A program made the translations under genes and the position numbers. A stretch of 64,000 nt of DNA from Chloroflexota bacterium (GTDB taxonomy: Bacteria > Chloroflexota > Limnocylindria > QHBO01), in the NCBI GenBank assembly GCA_025699005.1, contig JAILWI010000001.1, positions 716,908 to 780,907 of the forward strand, given 5' to 3'. Of this stretch, positions 18,284 to 28,229 are shown one piece after another (position 1 is the stretch's first letter; each line of letters begins with the position of its first letter). The notes under the pieces were generated by a model. The model did no database searches and had not been told where the DNA came from. It was given only the letters and a program-made list of their open reading frames with translations.

Positions 18284-19486
18284 TCACGCGCGCTGCGCGG
18301 CGTGGAGCCGGATCGCGCCGGAGATGCCCTTCAGCTCGACCGGGCCGATCTCGGAGAATGCCAGCTCGGTGCCCTGGCTGGCATCGACGACCTCCTGGCT
18401 GACCAGGACCTCGCCCGGACGAGCGTAGTCGCCGATGCGGGAGGCGATGTTCACCGTCCGGCCGTAGTAATCGCCCTCCTGGAAGAGGACGGGGCCCGCG
18501 TGCAGGCCGACGTGGGCGGGCGGCAGCCCGGCGCGCTGTGCTCCGTCGACCATCTCGAGCGCCGCCTGGACCGCCGGTCCCGGCTGGCGGAAGAAGAACA
18601 TGACGCCGTCGCCCATCCACTTGATCGGCTTGCCGTCGTGCTGGGCGGACACGCGTCGGACGAGGGTGCGCAGCTGATCGGCGAGCTGCGCCGCGGCCTC
18701 ATCACCGCGCTCCTCGGTCAGGCGGGTGTAGCCGGTGAGGTCGAGGAAGCAGATGGCCGGCGGCTGTGCGAGCCGGCTGAAGACGCCCGCCTCGTTGAGG
18801 GCCTGTTCCACTCCGAAGATGATGCTCGCGTTCCAGGTGTGCTCCTGGTGGGCGTGGTACAGGCTCAGGAGGACGTCATCGAGCAGCGGTGCGAGCTTCG
18901 ATGCGATCTCGACATCGGCATGCTGCATCATCTCGCTGGGCGACATGCCCTGCTCCAGGAGCTGCAGCTCGACTTCGGTGTGCCACCAATCGGCCTCGGT
19001 CTCCGCGATTCGCCGCACCGATTCGCCGTAGACGCGCAGCCACCGCTCGATCACCGCCGGCCGAAAGCCGTGCGCCACCTGCATCTCGATGAGAGGCACG
19101 ATCTTCAGCTCGTTCTCCCGAATGAGGTCGCTCGGAGCCGGCTGGGCGAAGCCTCCGGCCTCGCGGACGACGAGCAGAAACTCCACCGGGATGCCGGTCC
19201 GCTGGCTGACGTCCTCGAAGGTCGACGCGGTGTTCGTGCTGAAGCGGTCGTAGCTTCCCGCATCCATGAAGGCGAGCGACAGGACGCCGTCGCGCACGGC
19301 CTGGCCGATCCCGTCGAGCGGGAGCCCGGCTCGCTCCAGCGTCCGGACCAGGGCGCAGCGCCGGACGTCGCCGAGCGTGAGGCCCCCGTCGGCCTGGGGC
19401 ACGAGGATTCCGAGCTCCATGAGCCGATCGACGTACTCGGTGGGAACGCCCGCACGCCGCGCAGCCTCCGCCGTGGTGAAGGTCAC
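18284..19486 (-). CDS. Class III nucleotide cyclase with N-terminal MerR-like HTH
   Basis: 400 residues. Residues 1-60 read like a MerR-type winged helix (FTTAEAARRAGVPTEYVDRL), then an alpha-helical middle (60-235), then a class III cyclase domain from about 243. The metal-binding aspartates are D249 (FLDLTGYT) and D293 (KWMGDGVMFFF); catalytic N346 and R350 lie in VNIASRIGDYA. Lys289 and Thr344 at the base-selecting positions fit an adenylate rather than guanylate cyclase (inference from family rules). A fusion of HTH and cyclase could tie cAMP production to a ligand or promoter. GTG at 19486 behind TAGGCT. Confidence 0.85.
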   Translation of the reverse strand: MTFTTAEAARRAGVPTEYVDRLMELGILVPQADGGLTLGDVRRCALVRTLERAGLPLDGIGQAVRDGVLSLAFMDAGSYDRFSTNTASTFEDVSQRTGIPVEFLLVVREAGGFAQPAPSDLIRENELKIVPLIEMQVAHGFRPAVIERWLRVYGESVRRIAETEADWWHTEVELQLLEQGMSPSEMMQHADVEIASKLAPLLDDVLLSLYHAHQEHTWNASIIFGVEQALNEAGVFSRLAQPPAICFLDLTGYTRLTEERGDEAAAQLADQLRTLVRRVSAQHDGKPIKWMGDGVMFFFRQPGPAVQAALEMVDGAQRAGLPPAHVGLHAGPVLFQEGDYYGRTVNIASRIGDYARPGEVLVSQEVVDASQGTELAFSEIGPVELKGISGAIRLHAAQRA

Positions 19487-19492
19487 GCCACC

Positions 19493-19498
19493 AGCCTA
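19493..19498 (-). promoter_or_regulatory. -10 box for a leaderless cyclase start at 19486
   Basis: On the minus strand TAGGCT ends exactly 6 nt before the GTG at 19486, with no Shine-Dalgarno between. Confidence 0.45.
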
Positions 19499-19523
19499 GC
19501 GGTTCCCGGGCGCGACTCGCGTG

Positions 19524-19844
19524 TCAGCCTCCCGGAGGCGTATAGGTCGGCGAGAGCTTCGCGGCGGCGTCCAGGTCCTCGGCGCTCATCGTGACCACCG
19601 TCCGCAGGCTGATGGCACCGCTCGACCCGACCTTGAGGCTGGCGGCCGCCGCGGCTGCGTGGTCCGGGAACTCGGCGATCACGTAGAAGTCGTCCGAGCC
19701 GAACGCCCAGAAGATGTCATGCAGCGTCCCGCCCGTGGATTCGACCACCTCGGTTGCTGCCTGACGGCGGCGGCTGCCGCCATCCTTCAGCACCCCCTTG
19801 GCGCCTTCCGCGGTGTAGCTGCCGATGAACAGGTACTTCGCCAT
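19524..19844 (-). CDS. GYD-domain protein
   Basis: 106 residues. MAKYLFIGSYTAEGAKGVLK followed by DIFWAFGSDDFYVIAEFPD is the GYD domain (dimeric alpha/beta barrel-like) found in many bacteria, function unknown. The ATG at 19844 is preceded by GGAGG about 10 nt upstream, which decides it against an upstream ATG at 19880. Monocistronic, divergent from the GGCT gene. Confidence 0.85.
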   Translation of the reverse strand: MAKYLFIGSYTAEGAKGVLKDGGSRRRQAATEVVESTGGTLHDIFWAFGSDDFYVIAEFPDHAAAAAASLKVGSSGAISLRTVVTMSAEDLDAAAKLSPTYTPPGG

Positions 19845-19905
19845 GTCGGTGAGCCTCCGTACGAGGTCCTCACCGTACACCCGGACCCCAAGTGATCGGG
19901 TGCCC

Positions 19906-19911
19906 GATACT
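19906..19911 (+). promoter_or_regulatory. -10 box for a leaderless start at 19919
   Basis: GATACT ends 7 nt before the ATG at 19919; the same hexamer precedes the gene at 37922. Confidence 0.4.
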
Positions 19912-19918
19912 CCGGGTC

Positions 19919-20365
19919 ATGAGCTCGCGCGAGGTGGCGCCGCCGGTCGTGGTCGCCGTGTACGGCACGCTCCGACGCGGCGAGCGGAATCACCGACTGC
20001 TGCGCGGCGCCGAGTTCCTCGGTGTGGGGGAGATTGCCGGGACGCTGTACGACGTGCCTGCGGCACCGTACCGGCCGTACGCGTATCCCGCCCTGCGAGC
20101 GACACCCGCCGGCCGCGTCCGGGTCGAGCTGTATCGGCTCGATGACCCGGCGCTCATCGACCAGCTCGACGAGCTCGAGCGCTACGACCCGGCCGATCCG
20201 GACTCGTCCCAGTACCTGCGACGGACCGTGCCGGTCATGGACGGGCCGGTTCCGGAAGCCGAGGTGTACTTCTACGCGGGGCCGGAGGCTGAGCTCGGGG
20301 CCGTCATCGCGTCGGGTGACTGGCTTGATCGCCCGCGGCCGGAACCGCCGTCGGGTCGCCCGTGA
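19919..20365 (+). CDS. Gamma-glutamylcyclotransferase-like (GGCT/AIG2) protein
   Basis: 148 residues. The substrate-loop motif [14 protein letters not shown] near the N-terminus, the strand [11 protein letters not shown] and the acidic motif LDELERYDP (general-base Glu region) place it in the GGCT/AIG2 fold, which cleaves gamma-glutamyl-amine bonds with release of 5-oxoproline. Its last 62 bases overlap the 3' end of the convergent large cyclase gene. Start ATG at 19919; a further in-frame ATG lies at 19892 but precedes the promoter-like box. Confidence 0.85.
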   Translation: MSSREVAPPVVVAVYGTLRRGERNHRLLRGAEFLGVGEIAGTLYDVPAAPYRPYAYPALRATPAGRVRVELYRLDDPALIDQLDELERYDPADPDSSQYLRRTVPVMDGPVPEAEVYFYAGPEAELGAVIASGDWLDRPRPEPPSGRP

Positions 20366-23300
20366 GCGCCGCCCGGGGCTGGCTCCGGGCGCTCGTGAGA
20401 GCCTCGTCCAGCTGATCGAGGTACGGCCGTGCGCCGAGCCGGGTGAACGTGGATCGCGCCTCGTCGGCCACGCGCTGAGTCTCACCGGGGTCGAGCACCC
20501 CCGCGATGACAGCGTCGAGTGCGACGAGCCCGAGCGGCCACCACAGCTCGAGCTCACGCATCAACTGCATCGATTCGAGATAGCCGGCGCGTGCCTCATC
20601 TCGCCTTCCCTCGAGCGCCGCCAGGGTGGCCTTCATCCAGGTGCGGAGCGCCGTCGCCCGCCGGCCTCTCCTCGCTCCCTCGAACACCTCCACCATGCGT
20701 CGAGCCAAGCTCGCGTCGCCGAGCCGCAGCGCGGCCTGCGTCATGATCGGGGGGGCGTTGTCCACCGATCCGACACTCGAGAACGAGATATCGGCCAGCT
20801 TGTCCACGAGCTCGGCGTACCGCCCAGCCGACAGCATGGCGGCCCACTCCGTGCCGATTGCCAGCCCCCTGTACTGCTCGTCGTCGTAGGGGGCGGCCAG
20901 CGCCTTGATCTCCTCGACACGCTGATCGACGTCCTCGCCACGCAGGGCCAGGATCACGGCTTCGGTGGATCCCAGCCACAACCGTTCGGGCGGCTCGAGC
21001 TCCTCTTCGCTCTCGGTCGCCAGCTGGGTCAGCGCCCAGTCCCAATCGCCAATGAGGATGGCGCCGTCGCACGCATTGCCGAGCAGATACCGGAGGCCCC
21101 AACGGTGACCCCAGCGACGCGCCTTCTCCATCCCCTCGCGCGAGATGCGTTGCGCCGCCGCCGGATCCTCTGGCTCCAGCGCGTAGCCGAGGTTGATGGC
21201 GGCTCTCAGCTCCGATTCGGGCAGGTTGAACCGCTCGGCGAGCGCCATGGCCCCGGTCAGCGTCGCGACCGCTTCGATCTGGCGATTCACGTTCGCGAGC
21301 GATACCCCGCGGGTGATGAGCAGCTCCACGGTCAGCTGCCGCATCCCGGCCCCATCGGCATGCGGCAGCGCCCGATCGGCGACCTCGACGGCCTCGACGT
21401 AGCGGCTCATGCGCATCGCCAGCTTGGCCTGCGCCTCGGCCAGGTCCACGTAGCCTTCGTCCTCCGGAGTCAGACCCGGCTCCGCGAGTGCGTCCCCGAC
21501 CAGCTGGTTTCCGCGTTCCTGGTGGCCCTCCGTCAGCACGTTGGCGAGCAGAGCCGTCGCCCGTCTCCGCGTGCCATGGTCGCCGATGGCCGTCGCGATC
21601 TCGATGGCGCGCTCCGCATGGGAGACGCTGGGCTCGAGCTTGCCGCCATCGGCCGCCGCCAGCGCCGCTTCCACGTGCAGGGCAAGCTCGTCCTCCGGCT
21701 GAACGCTGATCTCGATCGCCTGTTCGAGATAGCCGAAAGCGCGAACGTGCGAACCCAGACCGCGCGACCGGGACGCGGCCGCGCGCAGAGCCACACGGGC
21801 CTGTGCCGCCACGGCGGCTCCCTCCTCGCCATCCGGCTGCGCGCGGTGCGCCTCGAGATAGTGTTCGGCGAGCACGCCCGCCAACTCGTCATCACCGAGC
21901 GATTCGAAATGGCGCGCGGCCGCCAGGTGGCGTGCGCGTCGATCGCGTCGAGCCAACGTTCCGTACGCGACCTCCCTGATGAGCCCCTGCACGAAGCGGT
22001 ACTGGCCGCGTTCGGGAGACCGCGGATCGTCGTCGAGGACGATGAGCTCGCGCTGAGCGAGATGGCGAAGCTTCGGCTCGATCTCGGCCACGGGGTCGCC
22101 GGAGAGGGCGGCCAGCGCATCGGCGCCGAACGAGATCCCGAGCACCGCGGCGTCCTGGAGGAGGCTGCGCTCGGACGAGTCCAGGCCGTCGAGGCGAGCG
22201 GCGATGAGTGCGTGAAGCGTTTCGGGCACCGCGAGCTCGCTGAGGTCGCCCACGGGCTCGTAGGCGCCGTCGCTCTGCCGCAGCCTTCCGTCGTTGAGAA
22301 GCATCCGGACGGTCTCGACGGCGTACAGCGGGATGCCTTCGGCCCGCTCGATGATCGTCCGCACGGCGGCATCGGGAAGGCCGGGGACGAGGCCCGCCAG
22401 CAGCTCCGTCATCTCCTCGGCGGTGAGCGGCTCGATGCCGATCGAGGTGAACGCCCGGTGACCGGCTCCCCACGTCGGGCGGCGGTCGAGCAGCTCGGGA
22501 CGGGCGAGCGTGATGACGTAGATCGGATGGCCGCGCGACCAGGCCAGCAGATCCTCGATGAAGTCGATCATGCCCTCATCGGCCCACTGGAGGTCCTCGA
22601 ACACGAGCACCACCGGTCCGTGTTCGGCGATGCGCTCGAAGAAGGTCCGCCAGGCCGTGAACAGCTGTCCGCGTTCCGTCCCGGGCCGATCCTCGATGCC
22701 CAGCAGCTGGAGCAGCGGTCCCTCGAGGGTCCGGCGCTCGTCTGCATCGGGGACGAACTCCTCGAGGATGGCCGTCAGGCTCGTCCGCGTGGTCGCATCG
22801 TCGGTGCCGTCCCCGATCCCGAGGCGCATGCGGACCATCTCACCGAGCGCCCAGAACGTGATGCCCTCGCCATACGACGGCGAGCGTCCCTGGTGCCAGT
22901 ACACGTCCTCGGTCACGCCGTCGATGTACTTGAGGAACTCCCAGGCGAGGCGGCTCTTGCCGATGCCCGCCTGGCCGATGACGCTGACGAGCCGAACCCC
23001 GCGATCGCGCGCCGTCCCGTGATAGAAGTCCTTGATGAGCTGGAGCTCGGCGCTCCGACCGACGAACGGCGCCTCGAGCTGCTCGCTGCGGCCGACGCCC
23101 CCGCGCTGAGCCACCACCCGGACCGCGCGCCACGCGGAGATCGGGAGCTCCTTGCCCTTCACGACGTGGTCGCCGGCCGACTCGTAGGCGATCGCCTCGG
23201 CTGATCCGCGCCGCGTCGAGTCGCCGACCAGCACGGTCCCCGGTGCGGCCACCGACTGGAGCCGCGAGGCGGAGTTGACGAGGTCGCCCGCGACCATCCC

Positions 23301-23870
23301 CATGTTGCTGGCGCCGATCGTCACCGCGGCTTCGCCGGTCAGGACTCCCGCCCGCAGCGCCAGGCCGGGGACCTCGGCTCCCTCGCCGATGCGGCGCACC
23401 GCCTCCACGAGGTCGAGCGCGGCGCGGACCGCGCGCTCGGCGTCGTCCTCCTGCGCGATCGGCGTGCCCCATACCGCCATGACCGCGTCGCCGATGAACT
23501 TCTCGATCGTGCCGCCGTAGCGGCCGATGATCTCGCGGCACGTCCCGAAGTAGCCGTCGAGGAGCTCGCGCACGTCCTCCGCATCGCGCGATTCGGAGAT
23601 CGTGGTGAAGCCCACGAGGTCCGCGAACAGGACACTCACGAGACGACGCTCGGCCACCGGTGCATCCTTGGCCGAGCCGGCCTCGTCACCCGTCGGCGGG
23701 GCCGTGCTCCGTGCCGACGCGCCGAGGGCCGTCCCGCACTCGCCGCAGAACTTGCCGTCGGGCGGGTTGACCGTGCCGCAGCTCGGGCACGCAGCGGCGA
23801 GGCGCGTCCCGCATTCGGTGCAGAACTTGCGGCCGGCTTCGTTCTCTGTGCCACACGAGGGGCAGTTCAT
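20304..23870 (-). CDS. Zinc-ribbon / class III adenylate cyclase / AAA ATPase / TPR-like signalling protein (copy A)
   Basis: 1,188 residues. Two zinc ribbons (Cys3,6,17,20 and 28,31,42,45), then a cyclase domain (about 76-250) with metal aspartates D84 (LFADLVGFT) and D128 ([12 protein letters not shown]), base-selecting K124 and D196, and catalytic N199 and R203. A STAND-like AAA ATPase follows, with Walker A GQAGIGKS at 299-306 and Walker [12 protein letters not shown] at 421-431. The remaining 600 residues are helical repeats of TPR/MalT type. The family is thought to couple ATPase-driven sensing to cAMP output; ligand unknown. AUG at 23870 has GAGGAG upstream. Two paralogues lie at 24645 and 29697. 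Confidence 0.9.
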   Translation of the reverse strand: MNCPSCGTENEAGRKFCTECGTRLAAACPSCGTVNPPDGKFCGECGTALGASARSTAPPTGDEAGSAKDAPVAERRLVSVLFADLVGFTTISESRDAEDVRELLDGYFGTCREIIGRYGGTIEKFIGDAVMAVWGTPIAQEDDAERAVRAALDLVEAVRRIGEGAEVPGLALRAGVLTGEAAVTIGASNMGMVAGDLVNSASRLQSVAAPGTVLVGDSTRRGSAEAIAYESAGDHVVKGKELPISAWRAVRVVAQRGGVGRSEQLEAPFVGRSAELQLIKDFYHGTARDRGVRLVSVIGQAGIGKSRLAWEFLKYIDGVTEDVYWHQGRSPSYGEGITFWALGEMVRMRLGIGDGTDDATTRTSLTAILEEFVPDADERRTLEGPLLQLLGIEDRPGTERGQLFTAWRTFFERIAEHGPVVLVFEDLQWADEGMIDFIEDLLAWSRGHPIYVITLARPELLDRRPTWGAGHRAFTSIGIEPLTAEEMTELLAGLVPGLPDAAVRTIIERAEGIPLYAVETVRMLLNDGRLRQSDGAYEPVGDLSELAVPETLHALIAARLDGLDSSERSLLQDAAVLGISFGADALAALSGDPVAEIEPKLRHLAQRELIVLDDDPRSPERGQYRFVQGLIREVAYGTLARRDRRARHLAAARHFESLGDDELAGVLAEHYLEAHRAQPDGEEGAAVAAQARVALRAAASRSRGLGSHVRAFGYLEQAIEISVQPEDELALHVEAALAAADGGKLEPSVSHAERAIEIATAIGDHGTRRRATALLANVLTEGHQERGNQLVGDALAEPGLTPEDEGYVDLAEAQAKLAMRMSRYVEAVEVADRALPHADGAGMRQLTVELLITRGVSLANVNRQIEAVATLTGAMALAERFNLPESELRAAINLGYALEPEDPAAAQRISREGMEKARRWGHRWGLRYLLGNACDGAILIGDWDWALTQLATESEEELEPPERLWLGSTEAVILALRGEDVDQRVEEIKALAAPYDDEQYRGLAIGTEWAAMLSAGRYAELVDKLADISFSSVGSVDNAPPIMTQAALRLGDASLARRMVEVFEGARRGRRATALRTWMKATLAALEGRRDEARAGYLESMQLMRELELWWPLGLVALDAVIAGVLDPGETQRVADEARSTFTRLGARPYLDQLDEALTSARSQPRAALTGDPTAVPAAGDQASHPTR

Positions 23871-23972
23871 TCGGGCGTCGACTCCTCAGTGGGCCCCGAA
23901 AGTATCACCAGATGGCAATCGACGCTGCTACACGTCGTACTGCGCCACGGGTCATGATTGCTGGATTGTGGC

Positions 23973-24002
23973 TTGACGCCAACGGGCTGGTTGGCGCTCA
24001 CT
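23973..24002 (+). promoter_or_regulatory. Possible promoter of the ASCH gene
   Basis: TTGACG (23973-23978) and CTCACT (23997-24002), spacer 18; the second box ends 7 nt before the ATG at 24010. The -10 match is weak. Confidence 0.25.
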
Positions 24003-24009
24003 GCCGCAC

Positions 24010-24495
24010 ATGGGAGGACGCGGGGGAGCTCCGATCGATCCTCGGTCGCACCGCGGCATGCAGGTCGCCGGCTTTGCCGCGCCGGGATCCGACCTGCGTC
24101 GTGAGCTCGTTCGCCTGGTGATGGCCGGTACGAAGCGAGCCACGGCCGGACTCCTCGTCGAGTACGAGCTCGACGGCGAGACGATCCCGTATCCGGGGCT
24201 GCGCGAGGCGGTGATCGACGCGGACGGGCGCATCACCGGCATCATCGAGACGACCGAATGCCGCACGCTCCGCATGGCCGACGTGGACGACCAGTTCGCA
24301 CGGGATGAGGGCGAGGGATTCGCCAATGCCGCGCACTGGCGCAGTGCCCACGAAACGTACTTCGGGGCGTACCTCGACCAGCTTCGGGATGCCCTCGGTG
24401 ATCAGAGCTGGTCGCTCGACGACGACACGCTGATCGTCTGCCAGCGCTTCCGCGTGGTCGAGGCATACCCCGAGCCGATCGACCCCGAGGCCTGA
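24010..24495 (+). CDS. ASCH-domain protein
   Basis: 161 residues (145 if ATG at 24058 is used). The segment LVRLVMAGTKRATAGLLVEY carries the G-x-K-x-x-E/T-type motif of ASCH domains, a PUA-like beta-barrel implicated in RNA binding or nucleoside amidohydrolysis. The late FRVVEAYP strand closes the barrel. An in-frame stop at 23974 limits the start; a -10-like box 7 nt upstream favours 24010 although homology is clear only from 24058. It sits between two divergent-facing cyclase paralogues but has no evident functional link to them. Confidence 0.8.
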   Translation: MGGRGGAPIDPRSHRGMQVAGFAAPGSDLRRELVRLVMAGTKRATAGLLVEYELDGETIPYPGLREAVIDADGRITGIIETTECRTLRMADVDDQFARDEGEGFANAAHWRSAHETYFGAYLDQLRDALGDQSWSLDDDTLIVCQRFRVVEAYPEPIDPEA

Positions 24496-24632
24496 TTCTC
24501 CGGGCGGCACCCCGATGGCGCTCTCAGTGTGATTCGTCCAACGCACTGGCACGGGCGACAGCACAGTTGCGGACGCCCAGGCGGCGTACGCACACGGCAC
24601 GGCAACGCTCGCGATCGGACCGTCGGACGCGC

Positions 24633-24638
24633 TACCTT
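24633..24638 (+). promoter_or_regulatory. -10 box for a leaderless start at 24645
   Basis: TACCTT ends 6 nt before the GTG at 24645, which is also where the zinc-ribbon homology begins. Confidence 0.45.
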
Positions 24639-24644
24639 GAACGG

Positions 24645-27600
24645 GTGCAATGCGCGAGCTGCGGGACCCAGAACCCCGCAGGTGCCAAGTTCTGTCTCGA
24701 GTGCGGGGCACGCCAGGGAGAGCAGTGTTCGTCGTGCGGCGCCGCCCGGATCGGCGCGGCGAAGTTCTGCGCGGAATGCGGAACGCCGTTCGGCACCGCT
24801 GACGTCGCACCGTCAGTCGCACAGCCAGGCGTGGCCCCGGCGACCGGTCCCGTCGCGGAGCGTCGCCTGGTCTCCGTCCTCTTCGCCGACCTGGTGGGAT
24901 TCACCACGTTCGCCGAGGGCCGCGACTCGGAGGACGTTCGCGAGACGCTGACCCGCTACTTCGACCTCGCGACGGACGTCATCGGCCGCTACGGGGGCAC
25001 GGTGGAGAAGTTCATCGGCGATGCCGTCATGGCGGTCTGGGGCACACCGATCACCCAGGAGGACGACGCCGAGCGGAGCGTCCGCGCGGCCCTCGAGCTG
25101 GTCGACGCGGTGAAGGCCCTCGGGCCGGGCATCCAGGCCCGGGGCGGCGTCCTGACCGGCGAGGCGGCGGTGACCCTCGGCGCCACGAACCAGGGGATGG
25201 TCGCCGGCGACCTCGTGAACACCGCCGCACGCCTCCAGTCGGTGGCGAAACCCGGCACCGTGCTCGTCGGCGAGCCGACGATGCGTGCCGCCTCGGCGGC
25301 CATCTCGTTCGAGGAAGCCGGAACCCACGAGCTGAAGGGCAAGGCCGAGCCGATGCCGGCCTGGCGCGCCATCCGCGTCGTGGCCGAGCGGGGAGGCCGT
25401 GGCCGCAGTGACGCGCTCGAGGCTCCGTTCGTCGGCCGCGAGGACGAGCTGCGGCTGCTCAAGGAGCTGTTCCACGCCACCGGCCGCGAGGGACGCATCC
25501 GTCTGGTCAGCATCATGGGCCCGGCGGGGATCGGAAAGAGCCGCCTGTCGTGGGAGTTCAGCAAGTACGCCGACGGCGTCACTGAACCCGTCTGGTGGCA
25601 CATCGGCCGATCGCCGTCCTACGGCGAGGGCATCTCGTTCTGGGCGCTGGGCGAGATGGTTCGACGACGGGCCGGACTGGCCGCCGATGACGACGACGCC
25701 ACGACCCGCGCCCGCATCGGCGAGACGGTACGCGAGCACGTCCATGACGCCGAGGAGCAGCGCTGGATCGAACCCGCGCTGCTGACGCTGCTCGGCATCG
25801 GGACCGATTCGAGCGGTCCGGAGCAGCTGTTCGCCGCCTGGCGCACGTTCTTCGAGCGGATGGCCGAGACGGGCACGCTGGCCCTCGTCTTCGAGGATCT
25901 CCACTGGGCCGATACCGGCACGCTCGACTTCGTCGACCACCTGCTGGAATGGTCACGCTCGAGCCCGATCTTCATCGTCACGCTGGCGCGCCCCGAGCTC
26001 ATGGACCGACGGCCGGACTGGGGGGCGGGCAAGCGCAACTTCACGTCGCTGTACCTCGAGCCGCTTCCCGACGAAGCCATGCGCGCGCTGCTGGACGGTC
26101 TCGTCCCTGGTCTCCCCGAGGAGTCGGCGACCGCAATCGTGGAGCGCGCCGACGGCATCCCGCTCTATGCGGTGGAGACGGTCCGAACGCTCATCGCCGA
26201 GCATCGGCTCAGCCTCGAGGGCGATCGCTACGTTCCGACCGGCGATCTCACCAACCTCGCGGTGCCGGAGACGCTCCAGGCACTCATCGCCGCCCGCCTG
26301 GATGGGCTCCCGGCCGAGGTGCGAACCCTCGTCACGCACGCCGCGGTCCTCGGTCAGAGCTTCACGCTGGCCGGGATGGCAGCCGTCACCTCGTCCAGCG
26401 AGGAGGAGGTCGAGCCGCGCGCCCAGGATCTCGTCCGACGCGAGCTGCTGGTGCACGACCTCGATCCGCGATCGCCGGAGCGCGGCCAGTACGCCTTCGT
26501 GCAGAGCCTCATCCGCGAGGTCGCCTACGGAATGCTGGCGCGACGAGACCGCAAGGCGATTCACCTGGCCGCCGCCCGCCACTTCGAGAGCCTCGACACC
26601 GACGAGGTGTCCGGTGCCCTGGCAGCCCACTACGTTGCCGCACACGAGAATGCTGCCCCCGGAGAGGAGGCCGATACGCTGGCGGCGCAGGCTCGGATCG
26701 CCCTCAAGGCTGCCGCCGACCGGGCATCGGCCCTGAATGGGCACGCCCAGGCCCTCGTGTTTCTTCGACAGGCGCTCGACTTCACGACGGATCCCCTGGA
26801 CCAGGCGGCCCTCCTCGAGCAGGCCGGTCGGTCCGCATCACTGGGAACGCGGCACGAGGAGGCGGCTTCGCTGTTCGAGCGGGCGGTTGCGCTTCGACGG
26901 GAGGCCGGGGACGATGCCGGGCTCCCGGGCGCGTTGGCCGGTCTCGGCAAGGTACTGCTGGAGGGCCGTCAGCTCGAGCGGGGTCGTGACCTGCTCGTCC
27001 GTGCCGCAGAGGAGTTTCCGGTCCTGAACAGCCCAGGCGCCGCCGCACTGCAGGGGCAGCTGACGCGCGCGCATGCACTGCTGAACGACTTCGAGCCCGC
27101 CCTCGCGATCGCCGACAAGGTCCTCGCCGCCGCGGAGAGGCAGGGCCTGGAGGACGTGATCGCCGACACCCTCATCACGAAGGGAACGTCCCTGGCGACC
27201 CTTGGCCGGCAGCGAGAGGGCACGGCACTCGCCATGGCCGGGCGTGAGCTGGCCCGAGAGCAGGGCCTGTCGAGCACAGAGCTGCGTGGCTCCGTGAATC
27301 TCGCTCTTCTCCTCAGCCGCTCGCGGCCCCTGGACGCGATGCGCCTCAATCGCGCCGCCCTCGAGCTGGCGGAGCGGATGGGCATCCGCGAGCACATCCT
27401 GGTGACCAATGCGTGGGAGGTGGCGCGACTCGTCGGGGAGTGGGAGTGGGCGCGGGACATGCTCGAGTCGAGCTTCAACGCCGATCCGGAAGGGATCGAT
27501 CGGGTCCTGCTCGGGTACAGCATGCTGGCCTACCGGACGTTGCGTGGCGAGGACACGACCGAGCTGCGTTCGGAGATGCGCCGTTGGCTCTCGGAGGGTC

Positions 27601-28175
27601 CGACGTCCGAGCTCGAGCTGTACGAGGCAGGAATGCGCGCGGACCAGGAGTTCCAGGTTGGTGACCTCGCAAGGGCACTCGAGCTGGCCGAAGCGCAGGC
27701 GACCCTCGATCCTTTGAACAACCTCGCCATGCTCGCCGACGCTGGGCGTGCTGCGACGTGGCTGCGGGACCTGGCGTCACTCGAGCGCATTCACGCCAGC
27801 TTCCAGGCAGTTCCCGACCGCGGCGGCTACATCGACGCACTTCGTCGGGCGCAATCGGCCGCCATCGCCGGCCTGCGCGGCAACCGCGAGGAGGCGCTCG
27901 CCACGTACCAGGCCGTCGCTCGCGAGCTCGACGAGCTCGGCGTGGTGTTCGACGTGGCCATCCTGGGCATCGACATGGCGGCCGTCATCGGCGCGGACGA
28001 GCCCGCCGTCCGCGTCCACGTCGACCGCGCACGGACCATCTTCGAGCGACTCGGGGCCGAATCGCCGCTCCGCCGGCTGGAAGCCGTTCTCGGTGACGAG
28101 CCTCGGCGACCGAGCGAGGCCACGAGCGCGCCGCGGAGCCCGGACACTGCGGACGAGCTGGCGCCGCGCTCCTGA
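24645..28175 (+). CDS. Zinc-ribbon / class III adenylate cyclase / AAA ATPase / TPR-like signalling protein (copy B)
   Basis: 1,176 residues, paralogue of the proteins at 20304-23870 and 29697-33266 with the same order: two CxxC zinc ribbons (3-45), cyclase with D82 and D126, KFIGD base-selecting Lys and VNTAARLQ catalytic Asn/Arg, Walker A GPAGIGKS at 292-299, Walker B LVFEDLHWAD, then TPR-like repeats. All catalytic positions appear intact. GTG at 24645 chosen over an upstream ATG at 24567 because the zinc ribbon and the -10 box point there. The C-terminal sensor half is the most divergent part among the three copies, consistent with different inputs. Confidence 0.9.
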   Translation: MQCASCGTQNPAGAKFCLECGARQGEQCSSCGAARIGAAKFCAECGTPFGTADVAPSVAQPGVAPATGPVAERRLVSVLFADLVGFTTFAEGRDSEDVRETLTRYFDLATDVIGRYGGTVEKFIGDAVMAVWGTPITQEDDAERSVRAALELVDAVKALGPGIQARGGVLTGEAAVTLGATNQGMVAGDLVNTAARLQSVAKPGTVLVGEPTMRAASAAISFEEAGTHELKGKAEPMPAWRAIRVVAERGGRGRSDALEAPFVGREDELRLLKELFHATGREGRIRLVSIMGPAGIGKSRLSWEFSKYADGVTEPVWWHIGRSPSYGEGISFWALGEMVRRRAGLAADDDDATTRARIGETVREHVHDAEEQRWIEPALLTLLGIGTDSSGPEQLFAAWRTFFERMAETGTLALVFEDLHWADTGTLDFVDHLLEWSRSSPIFIVTLARPELMDRRPDWGAGKRNFTSLYLEPLPDEAMRALLDGLVPGLPEESATAIVERADGIPLYAVETVRTLIAEHRLSLEGDRYVPTGDLTNLAVPETLQALIAARLDGLPAEVRTLVTHAAVLGQSFTLAGMAAVTSSSEEEVEPRAQDLVRRELLVHDLDPRSPERGQYAFVQSLIREVAYGMLARRDRKAIHLAAARHFESLDTDEVSGALAAHYVAAHENAAPGEEADTLAAQARIALKAAADRASALNGHAQALVFLRQALDFTTDPLDQAALLEQAGRSASLGTRHEEAASLFERAVALRREAGDDAGLPGALAGLGKVLLEGRQLERGRDLLVRAAEEFPVLNSPGAAALQGQLTRAHALLNDFEPALAIADKVLAAAERQGLEDVIADTLITKGTSLATLGRQREGTALAMAGRELAREQGLSSTELRGSVNLALLLSRSRPLDAMRLNRAALELAERMGIREHILVTNAWEVARLVGEWEWARDMLESSFNADPEGIDRVLLGYSMLAYRTLRGEDTTELRSEMRRWLSEGPTSELELYEAGMRADQEFQVGDLARALELAEAQATLDPLNNLAMLADAGRAATWLRDLASLERIHASFQAVPDRGGYIDALRRAQSAAIAGLRGNREEALATYQAVARELDELGVVFDVAILGIDMAAVIGADEPAVRVHVDRARTIFERLGAESPLRRLEAVLGDEPRRPSEATSAPRSPDTADELAPRS

Positions 28176-28229
28176 CCATCGGCGAACGACTCGCCAGCAC
28201 CTGTGTCGGCTTGGCCGATCCGCACCCGA

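Noticed and set aside
20022..23204. Long plus-strand open frame antisense to cyclase copy A
   Set aside because: Starts inside the GGCT gene in another frame and has no protein features.
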